Shown here: positions 1 to 8,847 of the stretch, piece by piece | Layout of the letters: each line of letters opens with the position of its first letter | How positions within the stretch are numbered: position 1 is the first letter of the stretch | Origin: CAZFLY01 sp964519995 | Lineage (GTDB): Bacteria > Planctomycetota > Phycisphaerae > Sedimentisphaerales > Anaerobacaceae | Direction of reading: 5' to 3' | Assembly: GCA_964519995.1 (NCBI GenBank) | Contig: CAZFLY010000007.1 | Location: 1 to 61,484 of the forward strand | Length of the DNA: 61,484 nt | Translations under genes and position numbers: made by a program | Notes under the pieces: generated by a model | Databases searched by the model: none | What the model was told of the DNA's origin: nothing | What the model saw: the letters and a program-made list of their open reading frames with translations, nothing else

Positions 1-2
1 CA

Positions 3-764
3 TTGAAAACGTTTTCTTTCACACCGGTTTTAATGCCCGTTTATGACCATATAAATGATGATTTCGGAAAGACTAACCGCTTGAATTTCGCAGGGAAGAT
101 GTACTTTCTGCTCTATGATACAGATATTGACCTTATTTTTCTTACTAGTGGAAGTAAGACAACCCGATACGGGATGGATTTTTCCAAGAACATTACCTCT
201 AATTTTGAGATACACGGAGAGCTTGCATTAATAAATGACTACAAAAAAAGATTTATCAACAGTGATGGAACAGTCTTTAACAAGGAATACGATGCAACAA
301 GCTATCTGCTCGGCCTCCGATACCTGACCAAATCAGACACAACTTATATCTTTGAGTTTTTTCATGATGCGACAGGGTTTGCTGAAAGCGAAATGAGAGA
401 TTACTACTCGTTCATAGACAAGAGTTACGATACGTATCTTACTTCAGGCGATGATTCTCTTTTAAAAAAAGCATCAAACGTAGCTGGAGGAAACTACAAC
501 AGAAAAAATCCCATGAGAGACTATCTCTATCTACGCGTCAGTCAGAAAGAGCCGTTTGATATATTATATTTTACGCCCTCACTAACAGGAATATTTAACA
601 TTAATGACAAAAGCTTTTCAATTGGCCCAGAATTATTATACACCGGCATCAAAAATCTGGAACTTCGACTGAAAACAACCTTTCTCGTGGGGGATTCATA
701 TACCGAGTTCGGAGAAAAACAAAATGATTGCAGGATAGAATTGCGGGTAAGGTATTATTTCTAA
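3..764 (+). CDS. outer-membrane beta-barrel protein, 3' part (5' end outside window)
   Basis: The frame is open from the left edge and has no signal peptide, so this is probably the C-terminal 253 residues of a longer protein. The residues alternate polar and aromatic/hydrophobic over short stretches, and the chain ends in a strand closing with RVRYYF. A terminal Phe after alternating residues is typical of outer-membrane barrels recognised by BamA. I do not recognise the family, so a porin-like or polymer-export barrel is only a guess. It reads as more AT-rich than the genes from 2.9 kb onward. An orphan gene fragment follows at 803-1279. Confidence 0.45.
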   Translation: MKTFSFTPVLMPVYDHINDDFGKTNRLNFAGKMYFLLYDTDIDLIFLTSGSKTTRYGMDFSKNITSNFEIHGELALINDYKKRFINSDGTVFNKEYDATSYLLGLRYLTKSDTTYIFEFFHDATGFAESEMRDYYSFIDKSYDTYLTSGDDSLLKKASNVAGGNYNRKNPMRDYLYLRVSQKEPFDILYFTPSLTGIFNINDKSFSIGPELLYTGIKNLELRLKTTFLVGDSYTEFGEKQNDCRIELRVRYYF

Positions 765-802
765 GTCGCGCAGATATCCAATTGAGGTTGATATGATTAT
801 AA

Positions 803-1279
803 GTGGGGAGGAATCAAAGGTATCCGCCTGCACCCTCAGGTGGCACTTTTTTAATTGTTGAATTTGCCTCGACTCGCCCGCCATCTGCGCTAACATGGGA
901 AGCCAACAATCAGCCTACACCTCGCCATTTAAGAGTTCTAACGTCAAGCTTACTTCAACCGGTCAAAATACACCGTCCTGATGCCAAGACTCTGTTAGTC
1001 AAACCCGGGTATGGATATTACGCGTATATTCTTGATGCACTATTTCGAAACGAGCATCATCCCTTTTCCGTCGGAGACTGGGGTGAGTTGACCGGTATGA
1101 CTGTTGAAATACTGGAGCTAACCGGCGACGGGCGACCGGCTGAGGCTGCTTTTACATTTTCAGTTCCCCTCGAGGACCCTTCGTTAAGATGGCTGCAATA
1201 TAAAGATGGCGACTTTATACAATTCACCCCTCCCCCCATTGGTCAAAGCGTAGTCCTACAGTCCGAAAGCCTATTCTAA
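803..1279 (+). pseudogene. orphan C-terminal fragment of an uncharacterised planctomycete-type protein
   Basis: The frame encodes about 158 residues and opens with a GTG directly after a TAA at 800-802. There is no signal peptide or start context, and the sequence reads as the middle and end of a larger protein. The segment LRVLTSSLLQPVKIHRPDA, followed by VELTGMTVEILELT-like and VPLEDPSLRWLQ-like stretches, resembles from memory the conserved C-terminal region of large membrane proteins of unknown function in planctomycetes. The missing N-terminal part suggests a displaced 3' end rather than a working gene. The family recognition cannot be confirmed here. Confidence 0.4.
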
Positions 1280-1301
1280 GATTGAAACAAATCACCACCT
1301 G

Positions 1302-2483
1302 CTACGTGCCAATCAGCCAGTTTGCAGCAAGCTCGCGCAGGTCATTAAAGTCCACTGCCTCGTCGCCGGTAAAGTCAGCTCCGCCACATTGGCCACATTC
1401 AGTTTGCTGCCAATACGTAGCGAACAAGGCGAAATCTTCGAAATCAATGGCACCATCAACATTCATGTCACCCGCTCTTGGTATGCCACGATAAAGATGC
1501 ACTCTTCCATCTCCTGCGCCAACCAATAGGTCGGGATAGCCATCTATCGGGCCGAAGATGCCATCCCCCGTCCAATAGCAGACAAACGGCCTGGAACGAG
1601 GCGAACCCGGAAGATTGATTGCGCTGCCATTGGATTGAACGAGTGAATAACCTGAGAAAGCGGGATCAGCGTCAGTACCAACATTTCGGTAGAACAAAAT
1701 CTGCCCTTCAGTGTCGCCGGTGAGCAGGTCCTTACTGCCATCGCCATCAAAATCAAAGACCACCGGACTTGATCGCAATTGAGGTACAATCAGGATTGAG
1801 CCATTCTCCCGGACAAAAGAGCCCTCAGCCGGCTCATAATAAAAGGCCGGGACAGGATGCTCGCAGCCACAGTTTTGATAGATGTGCATTCTGCCATCCA
1901 GAGCACCAACAACCAAATCTTTCAAGCCATCGTTATCCCAATCCAAGAAAGCGGGCGTTGCTCGACTTCCAACATCAAGGTCCCTTTGAAGAATAAGAAT
2001 GCCTACTTGTAGCGTGCTGCCAGCATCAAATCTCGGATTTTCATTAGTATCGATGTTCAAAAAGATTTTGATAGTTCCATTAGCCAGTCCTATGAGCAGG
2101 TCCTTGCGGTCGTCACCATTCCAGTCAACGATGCGAGGAAAACAACCAAGACAGCCGGAGGCGGGGACAGTCAAGTCAGAGTTGCCAGACTGAGCGAAAA
2201 AGTAATCCGAAAATTGCGGATCGGATTCGGTACCTACGTTCAGGTATACGCGGACTTTGGCAGGTGAGAAAGCACCACTACCCTGGCCAATAACCAGGTC
2301 CTTGAGATTGTCGTTGTTCCAGTCAACAAAGGACGGCACCGAATAGCCCGGCACCTCTATATCAATACCATCGACCTGGACGATCTCTTCTTGCGCAAAG
2401 TTGAGCGGTTGTCCATTGGCGAGACTACTAACGCACACCATGAAGAAGACCGCGGAAAATGCGGTCAAGACTATACTCCTCAT
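1302..2483 (-). CDS. secreted FG-GAP/VCBS-repeat protein with dockerin-like C-terminus
   Basis: I chose ATG 2483 because GGAGGTG lies just upstream and the protein then begins with a signal peptide (MRSIVLTAFSAVFFMVCVSS). The open frame runs further to 2540 without such a site. The body has about five FG-GAP/VCBS repeats, each with a D-W/F-N/D-x-D-x-x-K-D-L-x-x-G core, which usually build a calcium-binding beta-propeller. The last 55 residues hold two dockerin-like loops (GDMNVDGAIDFEDFALFATYW and a second ending NDLRELAANWL). It is likely exported and bound to a surface or matrix. No catalytic domain is visible. Confidence 0.8.
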   Translation of the reverse strand: MRSIVLTAFSAVFFMVCVSSLANGQPLNFAQEEIVQVDGIDIEVPGYSVPSFVDWNNDNLKDLVIGQGSGAFSPAKVRVYLNVGTESDPQFSDYFFAQSGNSDLTVPASGCLGCFPRIVDWNGDDRKDLLIGLANGTIKIFLNIDTNENPRFDAGSTLQVGILILQRDLDVGSRATPAFLDWDNDGLKDLVVGALDGRMHIYQNCGCEHPVPAFYYEPAEGSFVRENGSILIVPQLRSSPVVFDFDGDGSKDLLTGDTEGQILFYRNVGTDADPAFSGYSLVQSNGSAINLPGSPRSRPFVCYWTGDGIFGPIDGYPDLLVGAGDGRVHLYRGIPRAGDMNVDGAIDFEDFALFATYWQQTECGQCGGADFTGDEAVDFNDLRELAANWLIGT

Positions 2484-2797
2484 AACACACCTCCATCCGC
2501 AGCGAAAGCAACAAAAAGGTGTTGAATGCCCTTTCAACAAAAATTTATTTTATTCTAATAATCGAAGCATGTCAAGAACAAACGGCCGAAATATAGTATC
2601 TTAAAAGACCTATAATTAAGTAATTTATGGTGTTTAATGTTTGGATTATCAGCAGCGTTGATAAAAACAGACTTGATACAGCAGGAAAGGTATCCTTGAA
2701 AGAAACCCGATTGAGAAGTGAACATACTGAAAATATCTCATTACAAAAATGGGCTTTTAAGGGCCTTATACCAATTGTGATTAAAATTTGCGCTCAT

Positions 2798-2908
2798 GTC
2801 ATTTCGGCCGAAGCCCCCGTTCTTGCTTTCGCAAGAAAGCACTGGGGCGTAGTGGAGAAAACTGTTCAAATAGATTTCTCGACTCACCTACGGCTCGCTC
2901 GAAATGAC
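2798..2908. repeat. dyad-symmetric intergenic element with GTCATTTCG/CGAAATGAC ends
   Basis: The outer arms GTCATTTCG (2798-2806) and CGAAATGAC (2900-2908) are exact reverse complements. Inside are a perfect hairpin TGCTTTC-GCAA-GAAAGCA (2824-2841) and a GAGAAA/TTTCTC pair. It shares its architecture with the elements at 18515-18595 and 46448-46540. It lies in the 458-base gene-free stretch 2484-2941 upstream of the FG-GAP gene; I see no other feature there. Confidence 0.65.
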
Positions 2909-2941
2909 ACGAATAAGCGCATTAATTATTCTCAATTGGTA

Positions 2942-4054
2942 TTACTGTTCTGTCTCTTCCGCCTCCGGCAGGGTCGTGCTCTCCTGTGCTTCGGATTTCT
3001 CAGGTTTTGGCTCATCCTCGAGTAAGTCCACGAGCTTCTTTGTCATATTGTCGGCCTTGTATTGTGGAATTTTGTAAATCCAAGCCTCATGCGCCAAAGC
3101 GAACTTCTTGGCTTTTTCCTGAGCGAGGAGTTTGGCTTCTTTCTCTTTGAGCTCTTCTTCAGACTCGACCTCCTGTAGTTTTTTCAACACAGGTGTCTGA
3201 TCCGTATACTCCGCTTCACAAGTTATATACGTTTTATCCTTTTCAGCGATTCTTAAGGTGTAGATAGAAGAATCCTTCAGCTTACACGCATATACCTTGT
3301 CGAAAGTAAATTCCTCATTTTCGCCGGCCCGCTTCTTAACATCCTCGAACGATAAGTATGTCAGAGCATCGAAAACCTTCTTAGCATCATTGACCTTCAG
3401 CTTCTTGCCTGCCGGAATGTTCTCCAGTTCAATGCCGTCACTGTTCTCTTTGGCCTTTAGTGTATATTTATCATCCGGAGAGGTGACCATCACTGACTCA
3501 ATATCTTTGTGATCGATCTGAGTGAGTTTTTGATCGATGTAATCCATCGGGCGATTGCGAATCCAAGGCACATCCGCAGTTAAATAAACCTTATCGCTCG
3601 AAGCAAGTCTGACATAGGAGCCCTGGCCCTGCTCTTTGGTCTTTCCCACAATAACACCCGTAAGTACCGATGAATCCCCTCTTAAAAATTTAACAACATT
3701 GCGTGCGTCCTTCTCTGTAACCTCAAGGTCTTCATGGTTCTTAGGATTATCTGTAAAAAGCTCTCCAACTTTAATACTGAGACAAGAAGTAATCAGATCG
3801 TTTATCTGTTTTGGGTCAGCGGGATAGTCATCTTTATTGGTGACTACAAAGCCTCTACTTGTGCGTTTAAGAGTCACCGCATTATCAGTTCCTAAAACAA
3901 TACTACCGATATCAGCAGGATCAAGCCCCTGGATCAGATAAGCCTGTTGAGAGGGTGCTTCTCTGGGCTTTTTGGAAATCTGTGACTGAACCACAGCCCA
4001 TATAACCATACAAGCTGCAACAACGCCCAATATCACTAATTTCTTATTGCTCAT
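2942..4054 (-). CDS. DUF4340 domain protein of a Gld-type ABC cluster
   Basis: The protein has 370 residues, with an N-terminal membrane anchor (LVILGVVAACMVIWAVV) followed by a soluble extracytoplasmic region. It matches my knowledge of DUF4340 proteins, which sit downstream of GldG-like and ABC-2 permease genes. The C-terminal third is rich in Lys/Glu and ends in an acidic tail. GGAG lies before ATG 4054. It is the last gene of the operon that starts at 7705, separated from the GldG-like gene by 112 bases containing a hairpin. Its biochemical role is unknown; a periplasmic accessory to the exporter is likely. Confidence 0.75.
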   Translation of the reverse strand: MSNKKLVILGVVAACMVIWAVVQSQISKKPREAPSQQAYLIQGLDPADIGSIVLGTDNAVTLKRTSRGFVVTNKDDYPADPKQINDLITSCLSIKVGELFTDNPKNHEDLEVTEKDARNVVKFLRGDSSVLTGVIVGKTKEQGQGSYVRLASSDKVYLTADVPWIRNRPMDYIDQKLTQIDHKDIESVMVTSPDDKYTLKAKENSDGIELENIPAGKKLKVNDAKKVFDALTYLSFEDVKKRAGENEEFTFDKVYACKLKDSSIYTLRIAEKDKTYITCEAEYTDQTPVLKKLQEVESEEELKEKEAKLLAQEKAKKFALAHEAWIYKIPQYKADNMTKKLVDLLEDEPKPEKSEAQESTTLPEAEETEQ

Positions 4055-4086
4055 TTCAAAACTCCAGTAAACCCCATATAAAACGT

Positions 4087-4115
4087 GGGGCTAAATATGA
4101 AAATCATTTAGCCCC
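4087..4115. terminator. hairpin GGGGCTAAAT/ATTTAGCCCC between operon genes
   Basis: A perfect 10-bp stem with a 9-base loop lies between the GldG-like gene and the DUF4340 gene. No clear U-tract follows on either strand, so it may be an mRNA-stability or attenuation structure rather than a terminator. Nearly the same stem recurs at 7769-7797. Confidence 0.4.
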
Positions 4116-4166
4116 GCAATCCTTCGACCCAGCTCAGGACGGGTTTATTGCGGGCATTACAACTAA

Positions 4167-6227
4167 TCAGGCATCACTTGCATGACTAATATAGTGTCTC
4201 TTCCTCACGCTGCGATGGACACCCAAAACCACAGCTATCGCCAGAATAACCGTAGGGGCCATCAACATATTGAAATTACGAACGCGATTTCCCAAGTGCT
4301 CAATCCGTTCGCGCTTTTTCAATTTTACTTCGTTCAACTGGCCTTGGGCCTGCCGTTTTTTATATTCAAGGTCCCGCTGCTTTTGCAATATGGAACTACC
4401 GACAATTTCCGCCTCCTCCGCTTTGGCCGAGGCCAGAAGTTCCTGCAGCTCCCTATTAAAACCTTCAATTTCTGCGTTGAGTTTGGCCACCTCTTCGGCA
4501 GTTTCGGCTTCGGCCTGCCTTTCAATCTCGTTAACAACAATGAACGGCCGTCTGAAATTACCTCGCGATCTTATCGAGATCAAATCACTCGAACCGGTTA
4601 AGTCATCAATCGCATTCAACATCAGAGCACTGTTATCACCAACGATGACCTTGCCAAAAAAGGCGTTCTGATAAGCCAGCATATCGCTGATAAAGTCCAC
4701 ATCGGAAAAGACCACTACTGCGCAATCTTCTTGCGCTTCTTTCAGTCCAGTTATCTGTTTTTTGACTTTCTTCTGTTCGTTTGGGTCTTCAGCCTCACCG
4801 GAGGATTCCTCCTCAGTTGACTCAACCTCGATCTCAATACCTTCAGGAAAGCTGCTTTTGAAACGCCCTGTTAATAAATATCCCATTGTTACCGGTTCTG
4901 TGCCGTCGACGAACTTGCTCATAAGCCTTGAAGCGTCCAGCATCATCAACTCATACGGACTGGAGATCTTCCAACTATTGCCCCTTTTAGTTGTCATAAT
5001 AAGCGGAGTTCGCTCAATCTTGCTGCTTTCTTCCCCCTCATCTTCCTTATGCTTAACATCCCTAAGCACACCAGCAAAAAGGACTCTTACCTGGTTGAGG
5101 TCTGTGGTAACCACGGTGTTCTTATTAAAGCAGCCCGGCATAAGATTAAGGAAGCCGATAATAGTCTCCGGTCTTTGGTTGGGCCTGATTGAAGCCCGTA
5201 AGGCCAAGGTTCTGTCCCCAGCAAATGTATTCTCCGGCATCTCGATTCCCCAGGTACGCAGAAGAGTGTTCAGATCCGAACTCTGAGAAACTGCGGTCGG
5301 CATCTGCATTGCCCTTCGATCCGGCTGATCTACTACACAATGAGGATCAACACAAACGATTGTCCTGCCACCTTTGAGAACGAACTGGTCTATCGCAAAC
5401 AACGCCTTTTCCGGCAGCTCTTTCGGATGGATGACCAAAAGGATATCGACATCATTTATATCGTTCACATCCGTTGGAACTGACTTAACTTCGTATTTTC
5501 TGCGCAACTGCTCAACGATAGTCCATGGTGGACTTGGTTGCTGGCCCTGCATTCGCATCATCTGAGCCATATAATCGGTGACGTCATCGCCCATTACTGG
5601 CAGAGAACTCATTATGCCGATTCTTCCCTTCTGACGGGTGACAGCAGTATCAATCAGATAGCTTATATCATACTCAACAAAATTCTGCCGGTCCGGCGAA
5701 AAGAACGATATAACCTTCTCTACACCAAACTGCGTCTGGATAGCCAAACCAAAAAAGAAGTTCTCCTCCTCAGTTATAGAAAAACGCTTCAAACCATAAC
5801 GCAGAGCCTGTACCTCATCATCGGAATAAGGCCTTGGGTCGATTATTTCCAAGTTAATCATCCCCTTGGCCTCTGCAACGTATTGCTCCAGCAGCGCCCT
5901 AACAAACTCGTAGTAATTGTTGAAGTATCGAATTTGATCCGGCCCTTTCAGTGCCGCGGTCTTTGCATAATAGAGTCTAAGCTTAACAGGCTGATGCAAC
6001 TTGGCTAAAATCGCCTTGGTCCCATCCGAAAGTGTATAAATCTGCTGCTCAGTAACATCAAGTGTGAATCCACGGCCGATGTCCTGGCAAATCTTGATTG
6101 CGCTGAACGTAATTATCAAAACAAGAACTGCACCAATAATTGCCTGTATTGTTCGGTTCACTCCTTTAGAGACTTTTTTCTTCTGGTCTCTAACCGGGTT
6201 TCGCGCTGGGTCTCTAACGGGATTCAT
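4167..6227 (-). CDS. GldG-like ABC transporter auxiliary protein
   Basis: The protein has 686 residues: a cytoplasmic N-terminus, one membrane helix near residues 25-45, a large extracytoplasmic region of the GldG/ABC_transp_aux type (opening FTLDVTEQQIYTLSDGTKAI), a coiled-coil-like Glu/Lys/Arg stretch near residues 590-650, and a C-terminal helix (MLMAPTVILAIAVVLGVHRS). Its ATG overlaps the TGA of the permease by one base, so the two are translationally coupled. With the ATPase and permease it should form an export or surface-assembly complex; gliding itself is not implied. The first 15 residues are a duplicated NPVRD motif that resembles an intergenic repeat. Confidence 0.8.
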   Translation of the reverse strand: MNPVRDPARNPVRDQKKKVSKGVNRTIQAIIGAVLVLIITFSAIKICQDIGRGFTLDVTEQQIYTLSDGTKAILAKLHQPVKLRLYYAKTAALKGPDQIRYFNNYYEFVRALLEQYVAEAKGMINLEIIDPRPYSDDEVQALRYGLKRFSITEEENFFFGLAIQTQFGVEKVISFFSPDRQNFVEYDISYLIDTAVTRQKGRIGIMSSLPVMGDDVTDYMAQMMRMQGQQPSPPWTIVEQLRRKYEVKSVPTDVNDINDVDILLVIHPKELPEKALFAIDQFVLKGGRTIVCVDPHCVVDQPDRRAMQMPTAVSQSSDLNTLLRTWGIEMPENTFAGDRTLALRASIRPNQRPETIIGFLNLMPGCFNKNTVVTTDLNQVRVLFAGVLRDVKHKEDEGEESSKIERTPLIMTTKRGNSWKISSPYELMMLDASRLMSKFVDGTEPVTMGYLLTGRFKSSFPEGIEIEVESTEEESSGEAEDPNEQKKVKKQITGLKEAQEDCAVVVFSDVDFISDMLAYQNAFFGKVIVGDNSALMLNAIDDLTGSSDLISIRSRGNFRRPFIVVNEIERQAEAETAEEVAKLNAEIEGFNRELQELLASAKAEEAEIVGSSILQKQRDLEYKKRQAQGQLNEVKLKKRERIEHLGNRVRNFNMLMAPTVILAIAVVLGVHRSVRKRHYISHASDA

Positions 6228-6958
6228 CAGCTTGCCTTCCTTTCATCCAAGACAATAGCACAAGCAGCAATCCAACCAACAATTAACAATACGAAGTAAG
6301 CGAGGTCTTTAAACTCCAGCACGCCTCGCTGGATTGACTCAAAATGTGTACTGAAACTCATACCCTCTATAGTTGAGACCAAACCAGACGGTAAAAAGGT
6401 CGAGAGATAATCCAGTGTTGTAGGCATACCAGCAAAGACAAGCACAGCACAGACAACGACCGATAGGACAAAACTTATCACCTGATTCTTGCTGACTGCC
6501 GAGAAGAAACACCCGATAGCAAGAAATCCCCCAGCCATAAAAAAGCTACCAAGGTAACCGGTAATTATCAAACCCATATCAGGATTGCCGAGATAACAAA
6601 CGGTAATCACCATAGGAAATGTCAACGCCAACGCAATTGTCATGAAAAACCAAGCTGCGAAGAACTTACCCAGCACAGCTTGCGGCACCGTGATCGGTAG
6701 AGTGAGCAACAGCTCAATAGAACCGCTCTTGCGCTCCTCAGCCCATAAGCGCATAGCTGTCGACGGCACCATAAAAACATACAATAACAGTAAATTCATG
6801 AAGAACACTCTCATGTCAGCCTGCCGAGCTTCAAAAAAACCTTGCTTAAATGTCAAATACCCCGAAAAAAACAAGAAAATCACAAGAAACACATATGCGA
6901 GAGGGGTTGTGAAATAACTTCTTAGCTCCCTTTTGAACACCGCCCAAAAGCTATTCAT
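6227..6958 (-). CDS. ABC-2 type permease (GldF/NosY-like)
   Basis: The protein has 243 residues and about six membrane helices. It begins MNSFWAVFKRELRSYFTTPLAYVF, the usual entry of ABC-2 permeases in Gld-type clusters, followed by the conserved RLWAEERKSGSIELLLTLP segment. AGGAG precedes ATG 6958. It lies 27 bases downstream of the ATPase gene and overlaps the next gene by one base, forming one operon. It would pair with that ATPase as the membrane channel; the substrate cannot be read from the sequence. Confidence 0.88.
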   Translation of the reverse strand: MNSFWAVFKRELRSYFTTPLAYVFLVIFLFFSGYLTFKQGFFEARQADMRVFFMNLLLLYVFMVPSTAMRLWAEERKSGSIELLLTLPITVPQAVLGKFFAAWFFMTIALALTFPMVITVCYLGNPDMGLIITGYLGSFFMAGGFLAIGCFFSAVSKNQVISFVLSVVVCAVLVFAGMPTTLDYLSTFLPSGLVSTIEGMSFSTHFESIQRGVLEFKDLAYFVLLIVGWIAACAIVLDERKAS

Positions 6959-6985
6959 TTCTGTACTCCTGTGCTGATAAATTCT

Positions 6986-7705
6986 CTATCTGCTTCTGCC
7001 CTTGGTAATCTTGCGAAAGACTTCGTCCAGACTGCACTGGTACTTCTCCTTCAGTTTTGCAGGCGTAGAATCCACCAGGACACGTCCTTGTGAAATGATG
7101 ATTGTTCTTGAGCAAACAGCATCCACCTCTTCAAGAATATGGGTTGAGATAATGATGCACTTGTCTTTCGCCATTTTCTTTATCAAGATTCTAACCTCGT
7201 ACTTCTGATTTGGGTCAAGACCATCGGTAGGCTCATCAAGAATGAGTACATCCGGGTCGTGAATCAAGGCCTGCGCCAGTCCGAGGCGACGTTTATAACC
7301 TTTCGATAGCGTCTCGATTGTCTGGTGGTAAACAGATTCGATAGAGCACATCGGGACAATGCTGTCGAGCGTCTGCTTGCGCTTTTTGCCGTTGATCTGT
7401 CTGACATCGCAGACAAAGTTCAAAAAACCGCCCACAGTCATCTCACCATAGGCCGGAGAGTTCTCCGCTAAATATCCAAGTGAGTGCCGGACCTCAAGAG
7501 GATTTCGCAGAATGTCGTACCCACATATAGAAGCTGTACCACTGTCAGGCGTGATGAAACAGGCCAGCATCCTCATTGCGGTGGTCTTACCGGCTCCATT
7601 CGGCCCGAGAAGACCCAGAACCTCTCCTTTTCTGACATTGAACGATATGCCATCAACAGCCACGACTGGTCCGAAACTACGCCGAAGTTCCTTAACCTTT
7701 ATCAT
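6986..7705 (-). CDS. ABC transporter ATP-binding protein (GldA/NatA-like)
   Basis: The nucleotide-binding domain is complete: Walker A GPNGAGKTT, signature LSKGYKRRLGLAQA, Walker B VLILDEPTDGLDP and the switch histidine in IISTHILEEVD. I chose ATG 7705 because GGGGA lies six bases upstream and MIKVKEL is a normal family start; the frame is open to 7720. It is the first gene of the exporter operon (7705 to 2942) and energises the ABC-2 permease that follows. Confidence 0.92.
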   Translation of the reverse strand: MIKVKELRRSFGPVVAVDGISFNVRKGEVLGLLGPNGAGKTTAMRMLACFITPDSGTASICGYDILRNPLEVRHSLGYLAENSPAYGEMTVGGFLNFVCDVRQINGKKRKQTLDSIVPMCSIESVYHQTIETLSKGYKRRLGLAQALIHDPDVLILDEPTDGLDPNQKYEVRILIKKMAKDKCIIISTHILEEVDAVCSRTIIISQGRVLVDSTPAKLKEKYQCSLDEVFRKITKGRSR

Positions 7706-7752
7706 ATTTGTCCCCACCAAGCAGAAAAATCCACATTAAACACACGGAACAA

Positions 7753-7813
7753 CCCCCAAATAAATTTGGGGGCTAAATACAACTTATATTTAGCCCCGCG
7801 ATTTATCGCGGGG
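7753..7813. promoter_or_regulatory. three overlapping, mutually exclusive hairpins
   Basis: Three perfect stems share bases: CCCCCAAA-TAAA-TTTGGGGG (7753-7772), GGGGCTAAATA-n7-TATTTAGCCCC (7769-7797) and CCCCGCGAT-TT-ATCGCGGGG (7794-7813). Stem 2 cannot form together with 1 or 3. They lie just upstream of the ABC operon start (minus strand), as an attenuator would, but no U-tract is present. A stack of repeat-derived palindromes is the alternative. Confidence 0.45.
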
Positions 7814-7876
7814 TTAACTATTGGTCATCTGCCCTCGTGTAAAATACGCAAGTTTACCCAAAATCTCTTGACAGTC

Positions 7877-7981
7877 AACCCCGTTAGAGGCTTTTCTCTG
7901 TTTATCCCTAAGCTCGGCTTCGGTCTTACGATGTCAATTAGAAACACTATTATCAACGGGGCAATTGCTTCTAATGGGGTT
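7877..7981. repeat. imperfect inverted repeat, 15-bp arms, 105 bp overall
   Basis: AACCCCGTTAGAGGC (7877-7891) faces GCTTCTAATGGGGTT (7967-7981), with 13 of 15 positions complementary. An internal AACGGGG (7955-7961) echoes the arm. The size and structure resemble a small non-autonomous repeat. Together with the hairpins at 7753-7813 it fills most of the gene-free stretch 7706-8040. Short open frames across it look spurious. Confidence 0.45.
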
Positions 7982-8040
7982 AATATCCCCGACCGGATTA
8001 TTTTGTTCCGAAGCCCTAATTGCATAACAGGTTATAACTT

Positions 8041-8832
8041 ATGAGCCTTGTTGCGAAAGTAAAGTTTTGCGATTATCAAAGCAGTATAAATAAGGCTCTC
8101 GACCTTATCAATGCTGACTCTCACCTGCCGCAGCAGGGACTGATTATTATCAAGCCCAACCTGACAAACTCCTCGCCGCCGCCAGTGACAACAAATGTCG
8201 CTGCAGCCGAAGCTGTATACACGTATTGCAAAACTTATACAAAAGCTCAGATTGCTATAGGGGAAGGCTGTGGAAGTGGAAGAACACCAGAAGTGTTTAC
8301 TGCACTCGGATACACAGAGCTGGCAAAAAGTTTTGGCATAAAACTCATCGACTTTAATGAGGCTGAAACAGTTATTCTTAAAAATCAAGATGCCCTACAG
8401 TTAAAGCAATTTCAGATGCCCAAAATTGTCCGCGACGCATTTATTATTTCGCTGCCGGTGTTAAAAGACCACAGCTTCACTGGCACGACCGTGGCACTTA
8501 AGAATATGTTCGGCATCGCTCCGGGCAAGTTCTATGCCGGCTCTTGGAACAAGTCAAAATTACATAGTCCATCGACCGACAAGTCCGTTTTTGATATCTG
8601 CACGTATAAGAAACCTGACTTATCTATTGTAGACGCATCCGTGGCGTTGAAAGGAAATCACCTATCCGGCAGACATATAAATATCGGTTGTATTCTTGCC
8701 AGCTTCGACCCTGTTGCTGTTGATACGGTTGCTAGCGAACTACTCGGCCACAATCCTAAAAGATTGAAGTATCTAACCCTCGCCAACGGTCTGCTCGGCT
8801 CAATGGATGACATCCACATCATAAAACCTTGA
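8041..8832 (+). CDS. DUF362 domain-containing protein
   Basis: The protein has 263 residues. It matches the DUF362 family in its opening region (IIIKPNLTNSSPP), the central SLPVLKDHSFTGTTVALKN segment and the later DASVALKGNH stretch. Many family members carry ferredoxin-like Fe-S clusters, but no such Cys cluster is visible here, so this is the bare DUF362 type. No signal peptide is seen. The gene converges on the MFS gene, with 15 bases between their ends. The function is unknown. Confidence 0.82.
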   Translation: MSLVAKVKFCDYQSSINKALDLINADSHLPQQGLIIIKPNLTNSSPPPVTTNVAAAEAVYTYCKTYTKAQIAIGEGCGSGRTPEVFTALGYTELAKSFGIKLIDFNEAETVILKNQDALQLKQFQMPKIVRDAFIISLPVLKDHSFTGTTVALKNMFGIAPGKFYAGSWNKSKLHSPSTDKSVFDICTYKKPDLSIVDASVALKGNHLSGRHINIGCILASFDPVAVDTVASELLGHNPKRLKYLTLANGLLGSMDDIHIIKP

Positions 8833-8847
8833 AGGTCCGCGTCCGCC

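Noticed and set aside
2627..3025. Plus-strand frame of 132 codons in a gene-poor stretch
   Set aside because: It covers a dyad repeat and the antisense of the DUF4340 end, with no start signal or domain.
4762..5286. 174-codon plus-strand frame inside the GldG-like gene
   Set aside because: Antisense shadow: low-complexity Ser/Leu composition and no family similarity, while the minus strand encodes a clear protein.
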